In this document: positions 1-5,103 of the stretch, piece by piece | Layout of the letters: each line of letters starts with the position of its first letter | How positions within the stretch are numbered: position 1 is the stretch's first letter | From: Syntrophomonadaceae bacterium | GTDB taxonomy: Bacteria > Bacillota > Dethiobacteria > DTU022 > UBA8154 | Direction: 5' to 3' | Assembly (NCBI GenBank): GCA_003561325.1 | Contig: PWWY01000107.1 | Location: 1 to 7,251 of the forward strand | Length of the DNA stretch: 7,251 nucleotides | Program-made: the position numbers and the translations under genes | Notes under the pieces: generated by a model | What the model was told of the DNA's origin: nothing | Databases searched by the model: none | The model's input: only the letters and a program-made list of their open reading frames with translations

Positions 1-1089
1 CACCGTGCGGCTCAGCAGGTTGCCCAGGTCGTTGGCCAGGTCGCTGTTGATCCGCTGCAGCATCGATTCGTTGTTGAAAACCCCGTCTGCGCCGAAGGGA
101 ATTTCCCGCAGCAGGTAATATCGGAGGGCATCGGACCCGTAGCGATCCATCAGGATCATGGGATCGATCACGTTTCCCCGGGACTTGGACATCTTTCCTT
201 CCTGCATCAACAACCACCCGTGCCCAAAAACCTGCCGGGGCAGGGGGAGCCCCAGGGCCATGAGAAAAATCGGCCAGTAAATGGCATGGAAGCGCACGAT
301 CTCCTTGGCCATGAGGTGGACATCCGCCGGCCAGTAGCGTTTCAGCAGTGACGGATCTTCCGAGGCATATCCCAGCGCGGTTATGTAGTTGCTCAAGGCG
401 TCCAACCAGACGTAGATGACGTGACCGGAGTCAAAGGGAACGGGGACTCCCCAGTCGAAGGTTGTGCGGGAAACGCAGAGATCCTCCAAGCCCGGGCGCA
501 AAAAATTATTCACCATTTCGTTTTTCCGGGAGGGAGGCTGGATGAATTCCGGATGGCTCTCAATGTGATCCAACAGCCGCTGTGCATAACGGGACATGCG
601 GAAGAAATAGCCCTCTTCCGCCACCAGCTCTACCGGGCGCTGGCAGTCGGGGCAGTTTCCTGCATCCACCTGGCGCTCCGTCCAAAAGGATTCGCAGGGG
701 GTACAGTACCACCCTTCGTAGCGACCGCGGTAAATATCTCCCTGTTGATACAGGCGGTCAAATATTTCCTGGACGGCTCTTTTATGACGGGGCTCAGAAG
801 TGCGAATGAAATCGTCATAGGAAATGTCCAGGGCAGCCCAGAGCTGTTTAATCCAGCCCACGACTTCGTCGACGAAAACCTGGGGTGACTTTCCTGCACT
901 TTCCGCGCTGCGCTGGATCTTTTGTCCATGCTCATCGGTGCCGGTTAGAAACCAGACGTCATGACCGGTCAAACGTTTAAAGCGGGCCATGGTATCAGCC
1001 GCAACCGTGGTATAGGAGTGCCCCACATGCAGGCGGTCGCTGGGGTAGTAAATGGGTGTTGTTATGTAAAATGTTTTCTTGGAACTCAT
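1..1089 (-). CDS. metG: Methionyl-tRNA synthetase, N-terminal part (cut by window edge)
   Basis: Charges tRNA-Met with methionine in the cytoplasm; a class I aminoacyl-tRNA synthetase. The 363 codons in the window read openly to base 1, so the anticodon-binding domain and any C-terminal tRNA-binding domain lie outside. Visible marks are the HIGH signature as HVGH (residues 21-24) in the context TTPIYYPSDRLHVGHS, the TGTDEHGQKI block, a zinc knuckle C129-x2-C132 and C146-x2-C149, the block EIVRFHAIYWP, and KMSKS at residues 299-303 (bases 181-195). B. subtilis MetS, as I recall its sequence, lacks these cysteines, so this is the zinc-binding form. The ATG at 1089 is preceded by AAGGAGGA nine bases upstream. 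It is divergent from abrB and has its own promoter at 1147-1175. The leader is only about 50 bases, too short for a T-box. Identification is very secure. Confidence 0.97.
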   Translation of the reverse strand, partial: MSSKKTFYITTPIYYPSDRLHVGHSYTTVAADTMARFKRLTGHDVWFLTGTDEHGQKIQRSAESAGKSPQVFVDEVVGWIKQLWAALDISYDDFIRTSEPRHKRAVQEIFDRLYQQGDIYRGRYEGWYCTPCESFWTERQVDAGNCPDCQRPVELVAEEGYFFRMSRYAQRLLDHIESHPEFIQPPSRKNEMVNNFLRPGLEDLCVSRTTFDWGVPVPFDSGHVIYVWLDALSNYITALGYASEDPSLLKRYWPADVHLMAKEIVRFHAIYWPIFLMALGLPLPRQVFGHGWLLMQEGKMSKSRGNVIDPMILMDRYGSDALRYYLLREIPFGADGVFNNESMLQRINSDLANDLGNLLSRTV

Positions 1090-1097
1090 GAAAGCTG

Positions 1098-1105
1098 TCC
1101 TCCTT
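1098..1105 (-). promoter_or_regulatory. Ribosome binding site of metG
   Basis: AAGGAGGA on the minus strand, eight to nine bases before the ATG at 1089. It is a near-perfect Shine-Dalgarno sequence and fixes the metG start. Confidence 0.85.
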
Positions 1106-1146
1106 CGTTGTTCGCCGGGAAAGCCCCTTGTGCGTTGTTCAAGCTG

Positions 1147-1175
1147 ATTATAACAAATATCAACCCGGCCAGCAA
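1147..1175 (-). promoter_or_regulatory. Sigma-A type promoter of metG, extended -10
   Basis: On the minus strand, a -35 box TTGCTG (1175-1170), a 17-base spacer and a perfect -10 box TATAAT (1152-1147). A TG dinucleotide one base before the -10 makes it an extended -10, which offsets the weak -35. Transcription should start near 1140, giving a leader of about 50 bases. The -35 overlaps an inverted repeat CCCGG-N7-CCGGG (1164-1180), a possible operator. Confidence 0.75.
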
Positions 1176-1191
1176 CCGGGGAGAGACCGGG
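1164..1191. repeat. CCGGG repeats overlapping the metG -35 box
   Basis: CCCGG (1164-1168) and CCGGG (1176-1180) form an inverted repeat with a 7-base gap. A further ACCGGG (1186-1191) repeats ACCGGG (1175-1180) exactly 11 bases away, about one helical turn. The cluster covers the -35 side of the metG promoter, where a repressor could bind. Chance is possible in GC-rich DNA. Confidence 0.3.
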
Positions 1192-1257
1192 CAAGTACTG
1201 CGGGGCCAGGATACTGCAGCACGAAACAGGGCTGGACGCATAATCCATAATTTACTT

Positions 1258-1271
1258 TTTGTTGAAACAAA
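1258..1271. promoter_or_regulatory. Palindrome upstream of the abrB -35 box, possible operator
   Basis: TTTGTT-GA-AACAAA is a perfect 6-2-6 inverted repeat ending five bases before the -35 box of abrB. One strand reads TTGTTGAA, one mismatch from the Spo0A-box core TTGTCGAA. Spo0A represses abrB in B. subtilis, so a degenerate 0A box is a reasonable guess, though there the boxes lie downstream of the promoter. The region just upstream is A/T-rich and could equally act as an UP element. Confidence 0.3.
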
Positions 1272-1275
1272 GGTA

Positions 1276-1304
1276 TTGATTTTCATGGCAATTACTGGTA
1301 TAAT
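1276..1304 (+). promoter_or_regulatory. Sigma-A type promoter of abrB, extended -10
   Basis: A -35 box TTGATT (1276-1281), a 17-base spacer and a perfect -10 box TATAAT (1299-1304), preceded by TG at 1296-1297 (extended -10). Predicted transcription start is about 1311, giving a leader of roughly 30 bases. Confidence 0.85.
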
Positions 1305-1342
1305 ATTAAAAATATGTGTGGAATACTGCATGAGGAGGTTGA

Positions 1343-1588
1343 GTGGGGTTGAAATCAACAGGTATTGTGCGAAAGGTTGATGAGCTGGGCCGGGTTGTAA
1401 TCCCCATCGAATTAAGGAGAACCCTGGGGATTAACGTAAAAGATGCCTTGGAAATTTATGTTGATGGCGAGAAAATTGTCTTGAAAAAATACGAGCCGGC
1501 GTGTATTTTTTGTGGCAATGCAGAAGGTGTGAAGCATTTCAGCGGTCGTATTGTTTGTGCAGAGTGCATCAGCAAAATGTCCGACTAG
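1343..1588 (+). CDS. abrB: AbrB-family transition-state regulator with a C-terminal four-cysteine motif
   Basis: DNA-binding global regulator. In B. subtilis AbrB represses post-exponential genes (sporulation, biofilm, competence) and is itself repressed by Spo0A~P. Residues 4-50 match the swapped-hairpin AbrB N-domain almost word for word, including STGIVRKVDELGRVVIP and LRRTLGI. The C-terminal half differs from the Bacillus protein: it has C54-x2-C57 and C72-x2-C75, which suggests a zinc-ribbon-like tail. Length is 81 residues, against about 95 in B. subtilis. AGGAGG (1333-1338) lies only four bases before the GTG at 1343 but ten before an in-frame TTG at 1349, which would give MKSTGIV; the TTG start is quite possible. 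The gene is monocistronic, with its own promoter and terminator. It lies divergent from metG and convergent with rsmI, the same arrangement as in B. subtilis. Confidence 0.95.
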   Translation: MGLKSTGIVRKVDELGRVVIPIELRRTLGINVKDALEIYVDGEKIVLKKYEPACIFCGNAEGVKHFSGRIVCAECISKMSD

Positions 1589-1607
1589 CGGGTCAAAGAA
1601 ACGTCAT

Positions 1608-1648
1608 AAAAGGGGCTTTCCCGCCATGGGCGGGGAAAGCCCCTTTTT
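1608..1648. terminator. Rho-independent terminator, probably bidirectional, between abrB and rsmI
   Basis: A long hairpin: AAAAGGGGCTTTCCCGCC (1608-1625), loop ATG, then the complementary arm through 1647 with one bulged G at 1635. A run of five T follows on the plus strand, and the matching A run gives TTTT on the minus strand. It begins 20 bases after the abrB stop. On the other strand it lies about 80 bases beyond the rsmI stop, so it can end both converging transcripts. Confidence 0.88.
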
Positions 1649-1726
1649 AGTGCATCCGGGAGAAGAAAACCGGCAGGGTGCTGGCACCAGGTCCTTCAAA
1701 AAGCCCGAAACGCGATGCGCCTGGCG

Positions 1727-2593
1727 TTACTTTTTCCCTTGCAGTTGGAGCATCATCTCATAAACCTCGCTGCGTTTCAAAGCGGATCTGCGGACTGTAC
1801 GCTTTACCGCCTCCCCGGGAGGTATCCCGCGATCCAGCAGGCTCTTCAGGTGCATCAACGCCTGGTCTTCCTGCAGCAAAAACTCTTGAGAGCTTACCCC
1901 CGGCGCGACCACCAGGGTGATCTCGCCTCGCGGCGCCCTTTCCTGGAAGACGCCACGCAGTTCGCCCGGTGTACCCTTGAGGACTTCTTCAAACCGCTTG
2001 GTGAGCTCCCGGCAAACGGCAATGGAGCGTTCTCCCAGGATGGTTTCCATTTCCTGGAGGGTCTGCAGCAGCCGATGGGGCGCTTCATAGATTACCGCGG
2101 TTTTTGGGTCTGCGGCAATTGACAAGAGCTCTTCCCGGCGCTCCTTTTTTTTCCTGCTGAGAAAGCCCCAAAAAACAAACCTTGATGAAGTGAAACCCGA
2201 GCGCAACAAGGCCGTGAGAGCCGCTGAAGGCCCGGGAAGCACGGTAAAAGGAACCCCCTCTTTTACGGCCATCTCCACCAGGGAAAACCCGGGATCTGAG
2301 ATGGCGGGCAAGCCGGCATCGGTGATCAGGACAATGGTCTCTCCCCCCTGAACCCGCTTGAGGATTTCTCTGCCTTTCTTGTCCCGGTTGGATTCTCGAA
2401 AAACCATCAGGGGCGTTTCAATCTCATAATGGGTTAATAATTTCCGGCTGCGGTTCACGTTCTCCACGGCAATATAGTCCGCTGATTTCATGCACTCCAG
2501 GGCCCGCAGGGTAATATCTTTTAAATTCCCAATGGGTGTGGCGCAGAAGTAGAGCAGTCCTGGAACACTGTGTTTGCCGTTTCTGTCGGTCAT
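1727..2593 (-). CDS. rsmI: 16S rRNA 2'-O-ribose C1402 methyltransferase RsmI
   Basis: Member of the tetrapyrrole-methylase-like RsmI family, which uses SAM to methylate the ribose of C1402 in the decoding centre of 16S rRNA. Diagnostic blocks are ATPIGNLKDITLRA (residues 18-31), TDAGLPAISDPG (91-102), LPGPSAALTAL (119-129), YEAPHR (169-174) and CRELTKRFEE (194-203). At 288 residues the length is typical (B. subtilis YraL and RsmI are similar). One oddity: the block usually written AEDTR(H/Q)T is here VENVNRS (residues 43-49), keeping only the Glu. The ATG at 2593 has no well-spaced ribosome site (AGGGG is only three bases away) and lies six bases after the ricT stop, so translation is probably coupled to ricT. 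It is the last gene of the tmk-holB-ricT-rsmI unit. Orthology is clear; full activity is less certain because of the altered motif. Confidence 0.94.
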   Translation of the reverse strand: MTDRNGKHSVPGLLYFCATPIGNLKDITLRALECMKSADYIAVENVNRSRKLLTHYEIETPLMVFRESNRDKKGREILKRVQGGETIVLITDAGLPAISDPGFSLVEMAVKEGVPFTVLPGPSAALTALLRSGFTSSRFVFWGFLSRKKKERREELLSIAADPKTAVIYEAPHRLLQTLQEMETILGERSIAVCRELTKRFEEVLKGTPGELRGVFQERAPRGEITLVVAPGVSSQEFLLQEDQALMHLKSLLDRGIPPGEAVKRTVRRSALKRSEVYEMMLQLQGKK

Positions 2594-2599
2594 CTTCCC

Positions 2600-3415
2600 C
2601 TACCCGTTCTTTTCAGGTTTCTTCTCCACTTCTTCGGCGGGAAACTGCTGCTGTTTGGTCGTTTCCAACAGTTCAACCCGCACCGATTTATTTTTCTTGT
2701 TGTACTGGATCACTTTCCCCTCACCGAACGGGGTTATGACCTGGTCGCCGGGAGTAAAGGCATCGTTTTTCGCCACTTCATACCGCTCCGCTTCGTAGCG
2801 CAGGCAGCACATGAGTCTCCCGCAAATGCCTGAGATCTTGGTGGGGTTTAGTGAGAGGTTCTGCTCCTTGGCCATGCGGATGGAAACCGGCTCAAAGTCA
2901 CCCAAAAACGTGGTGCAGCAGAGCCCCCGCCCGCAGGGGCCGTAGCCGCCCAGCATCTTGGCTTCATCCCGCACACCGATCTGGCGAAGCTCGATGCGGG
3001 TGCGAAAGACCGCGGCCAGGTCTTTGACCAGCTCTCGAAAATCCCCCCGCCCGTCTGCCGTAAAGAAAAAAATAATTTTGTTGTGATCAAAGGTGTATTC
3101 CACGTCGACCAGCTTCATCTCCAGCTTATGCTTCTCAATTTTTTCCTGGCAAAGGCTGAGTGCTTCTTTTTCTTTCTGACGGTTGGCCGCCAGCTTTTTA
3201 TAATCATCCGCTGAAGCTTTTCTGCGGACAACTTTGAGGGGACTGACAATTTCCTTGTCGCGAACCTCTCGGGCTTCATGCACGACTTCTCCAAATTCCA
3301 GTCCGCGGCTGGTTTCTACGATGACATCATCCCCGATTTTCAGCTCCAGGTTGCCCGGAGCAAAATAATATATTTTGCCAGCTCGACGAAACCGCACTCC
3401 GACAACTTTAGGCAA
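2600..3415 (-). CDS. ricT: RicT (YaaT), PSP1-domain protein of the Ric complex
   Basis: In B. subtilis RicT forms a complex with RicA and RicF that binds Fe-S clusters, modulates RNase Y-dependent mRNA processing and speeds the phosphorelay to Spo0A. The protein opens with the family pattern VVGVRFRRAGKIYYF and carries the PSP1 core with two CGRxxCC motifs: C161, C166, C167 (CGRGLCC) and C198, C203, C204 (CGRLMCC), likely cluster ligands. Two TTG codons could start it, and an in-frame TGA lies just upstream (3431-3433). The TTG at 3424 follows AGGAG with no spacing, whereas the TTG at 3415 has nine bases and gives MPKVVGVRF, matching B. subtilis YaaT; I therefore chose 3415 (271 residues). 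That places the start one base after the holB stop, so coupling is expected. The stop codon lies six bases before rsmI, in the same frame. Confidence 0.94.
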   Translation of the reverse strand: MPKVVGVRFRRAGKIYYFAPGNLELKIGDDVIVETSRGLEFGEVVHEAREVRDKEIVSPLKVVRRKASADDYKKLAANRQKEKEALSLCQEKIEKHKLEMKLVDVEYTFDHNKIIFFFTADGRGDFRELVKDLAAVFRTRIELRQIGVRDEAKMLGGYGPCGRGLCCTTFLGDFEPVSIRMAKEQNLSLNPTKISGICGRLMCCLRYEAERYEVAKNDAFTPGDQVITPFGEGKVIQYNKKNKSVRVELLETTKQQQFPAEEVEKKPEKNG

Positions 3416-3416
3416 C

Positions 3417-4343
3417 TCAAACAACTCCTCTCATCATCAAAAACAGGGTCTCCAGGGCTAACCGGCGATTGACATTTCCCTCGAGCTCCTCCTTGGTTTG
3501 CAGCACAGCACGACAAATGTTTTCCAGGCGAAAAGCCTCCCGGCCCCTTGCTGACAAGCGCTGCAACCACCTTTCCCGGTAATATATGAACAAAAGGTCC
3601 AGCGTTTCATCCAGGTTTTCCCTCTTGGAAACCTCTTCGGCCCACGAAAACAATTTCCCACCCGGGCCTTGCTCTAGCTCCTTCACCAACTCCTGGACTT
3701 CCTGGTATTTTTCCGCACAGCTGCCCCGGGCTGCCATTTCCACGGCCTGTCCGGGATTCCCCGCAGTCAACTCCACGATGACCTCGTGCTCCCCGGGGGA
3801 AAGCGTGAACCGTTCCTGCAAGATTCCCCTGATCGCATCAGCGGGGAGAGGCTTTAAACTGAAATGAACACAGCGTGACACAACGGTAGCAAGCAGCGCC
3901 CAGGGCCTGGAGCTCAACAGGATGAACACCAGGTCACCCGGAGGCTCTTCAAGTATTTTCAAGAGGCTGTTGGCGGCAGGCAGTGTCAAGCGGTCGGCAT
4001 CCTGGATAAAACAGATTTTGAAGCGCCCTTCACCTGTGCGGTAGTGCAGGCTTTCCTGGATATCCCGCACCTGCTCGATTTTCAAGGTTGCTCCCTGGGG
4101 GGACAGGTGGACCAGGTTGGGGTGGTTGCCGCTGATCGTTTTGCGGCAGGATAAGCAGATCCCGCAAGGGGCTTCGGTGAGGCTTGTACAGTTCAACGCC
4201 TGGGCAAAAAGTCGGGTCAGCATTTTTTTGCCGCTGCCTGGAGGTCCAGAAAAGAGATAAGCATGGGCAATTTGTCCCTGCTGCAGCGACTTCTGTAAGG
4301 TTTTCTTGATTAAATCCTGCCCGATAACTTGCTCAAATCCCAT
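3417..4343 (-). CDS. holB: DNA polymerase III delta' subunit
   Basis: Clamp-loader subunit that, with delta and DnaX, loads the sliding clamp at the replication fork. It is an AAA+ protein of 308 residues, slightly shorter than the B. subtilis protein. Visible features are the opening FEQVIGQD, AHAYLFSGPPGSGKK with P-loop G33-K39, a zinc site from C52, C60, C63 and C66, a Walker B-like stretch ICFIQDADRLT (110-120), LLKILEEPP (127-135) and the SRC motif (156-158) with the arginine finger. The P-loop ends GKK rather than GK(S/T), as in B. subtilis HolB, so weak or absent ATP hydrolysis is normal for this subunit. The ATG at 4343 follows AGGAGA (4351-4356) by seven bases and lies 15 bases after the tmk stop. 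The YaaQ and YaaR genes that separate tmk and holB in B. subtilis are absent. Confidence 0.96.
   Translation of the reverse strand: MGFEQVIGQDLIKKTLQKSLQQGQIAHAYLFSGPPGSGKKMLTRLFAQALNCTSLTEAPCGICLSCRKTISGNHPNLVHLSPQGATLKIEQVRDIQESLHYRTGEGRFKICFIQDADRLTLPAANSLLKILEEPPGDLVFILLSSRPWALLATVVSRCVHFSLKPLPADAIRGILQERFTLSPGEHEVIVELTAGNPGQAVEMAARGSCAEKYQEVQELVKELEQGPGGKLFSWAEEVSKRENLDETLDLLFIYYRERWLQRLSARGREAFRLENICRAVLQTKEELEGNVNRRLALETLFLMMRGVV
3425..3432 (-). promoter_or_regulatory. Ribosome binding site that decides the ricT start
   Basis: GAGAGGAG on the minus strand lies within the last codons of holB. It directly abuts the TTG at 3424 but sits nine bases before the TTG at 3415, which favours the shorter ricT. 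Confidence 0.7.
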
Positions 4344-4350
4344 GATCTTA

Positions 4351-4356
4351 TCTCCT
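4351..4356 (-). promoter_or_regulatory. Ribosome binding site of holB
   Basis: AGGAGA on the minus strand, seven bases before the holB ATG and two bases past the tmk stop codon, so holB has its own efficient initiation site in the operon. Confidence 0.75.
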
Positions 4357-4358
4357 GC

Positions 4359-5030
4359 TCAGGTAATAAGCGCCCGTTCCTGCAGCAAGGGCCTTACATC
4401 TTCCCAAATGCTTCGATGGACTGCCTTGAGGTCCTGGGCCGCGTCAATGATGCAAAAACGGTCCGCTTCTTGGGAAGCAAGCTGCAAAAACCCCTCCTGA
4501 ACGCGGCGGTGAAATGCCAGGGCTTTCTGTTCCATGCGGTCACCTGCAGGGGCCGGACCCTGTCTTTTTTTCCTGAGGCGGTCCAACCCTGCTTCTGCAT
4601 CGATATTGAGTAAAATCGTCCGATCCGGCAGCAGCCCGCCGACAGCCCAGAGGTTAATCTCCTTGATCCGCCCGGGATCTTCGGCACCGGCATATCCCTG
4701 ATAAACCGTGCTGGAATCAACAAAACGGTCGCAAAGAACAACCTGCCCGGAAAGGAGCGCCGGTCTAATTACCTCAGCCACCAGCTGTGCCCGGGCCGCA
4801 CTGTAAAGCAGCACTTCACAAATCACCGTCATCTCGGTAAATTTAGGGTCCAGGAGGATCTTGCGGATTTGCTCACCGATGACGGTTCCTCCGGGTTCCC
4901 GGGTCATTACCGCCTCCAGTCCATGCTCCTCCAGTTTATCCTGCAGCATCTGTAGCTGGGTTGTTTTCCCCGCTCCGTCGGGGCCTTCCACGGAAATAAA
5001 GACGCCGCCCCGGTTCCGGTTGGGCTTCAT
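4359..5030 (-). CDS. tmk: Thymidylate kinase
   Basis: Phosphorylates dTMP to dTDP with ATP, the last specific step to dTTP. Counting from the chosen start (223 residues): P-loop GPDGAGKT (16-23), TREPGGT (43-49), LLYSAARAQ (74-82), the DRF motif at 101-103 in CDRFVDSSTVYQG, and the LID segment RKKRQ to DRME (about 153-167). An in-frame ATG at 5069 would give 236 residues, but nothing resembling a ribosome site precedes it and the predicted transcription start (near 5067) falls within or past it. The ATG at 5030 has AAAGGAG 11 bases upstream and yields an N-terminus closer to family length (B. subtilis 212). It is the first gene of the tmk-holB-ricT-rsmI unit and follows the speA-like stop by 49 bases. 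Confidence 0.96.
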   Translation of the reverse strand: MKPNRNRGGVFISVEGPDGAGKTTQLQMLQDKLEEHGLEAVMTREPGGTVIGEQIRKILLDPKFTEMTVICEVLLYSAARAQLVAEVIRPALLSGQVVLCDRFVDSSTVYQGYAGAEDPGRIKEINLWAVGGLLPDRTILLNIDAEAGLDRLRKKRQGPAPAGDRMEQKALAFHRRVQEGFLQLASQEADRFCIIDAAQDLKAVHRSIWEDVRPLLQERALIT

Positions 5031-5041
5031 GGGTCGTTTTT

Positions 5042-5048
5042 CTCCTTT
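5042..5048 (-). promoter_or_regulatory. Ribosome binding site that decides the tmk start
   Basis: AAAGGAG on the minus strand, 11 bases before the ATG at 5030. The upstream in-frame ATG at 5069 has no comparable site. Confidence 0.65.
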
Positions 5049-5073
5049 GCGAGTTGTCGCATCCGACATGATT

Positions 5074-5103
5074 ATTTTATCACATTGTCTTCGTCCCTGT
5101 CAC
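5074..5103 (-). promoter_or_regulatory. Promoter of the tmk-holB-ricT-rsmI unit, extended -10
   Basis: On the minus strand, GTGACA (5103-5098, five of six matches to TTGACA), an 18-base spacer, and TAAAAT (5079-5074, five of six to TATAAT) preceded by TG one base upstream. It overlaps the last codons and stop of the speA-like gene. The predicted start near 5067 gives tmk a leader of about 37 bases if translation begins at 5030. Confidence 0.65.

Larger units (their letters stand above)
1196..1328 (+). repeat. Four TACTG repeats in the metG/abrB control region
   Basis: TACTG occurs in the same orientation at 1196, 1212, 1293 and 1324; the first, second and fourth extend to TACTGC. The third includes the TG of the extended -10 of the abrB promoter. 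The fourth lies in the abrB leader just upstream of the ribosome binding site. Spacings are 16, 81 and 31 bases. They could be half-sites for a regulator, possibly AbrB itself, but the motif is short. Confidence 0.25.

Noticed and set aside
421..888. Open frame of 155 codons on the plus strand
   Set aside because: It lies wholly antisense to metG, whose minus-strand translation shows clear MetRS motifs; the plus-strand protein resembles nothing I recognise.
1090..1146. T-box riboswitch upstream of metG
   Set aside because: The predicted leader is about 50 bases, and I see no T-box sequence or terminator hairpin there.
961..1380. Open frame of 139 codons running from metG into abrB on the plus strand
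   Set aside because: It overlaps the metG 5' end, both promoters and the abrB start, has no ribosome site and no family motifs.
1677..1688. Inverted repeat GGTGC-TG-GCACC downstream of rsmI as a terminator
   Set aside because: The loop would be two bases, too short to fold, and no U run follows; the hairpin at 1608-1648 is a far better terminator.
1715..2122. Open frame of 135 codons on the plus strand
   Set aside because: Antisense shadow of rsmI.
2440..2475. Frameshift as the cause of the altered RsmI motif
   Set aside because: The frame is right on both sides and the number of residues between conserved blocks is normal, so substitutions are the simpler reading.
4306..4613. Small plus-strand frames across the tmk-holB junction as possible YaaQ or YaaR remnants
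   Set aside because: They are antisense to holB and tmk and show no similarity to YaaQ or YaaR; the 15-base junction leaves no room for remnants.
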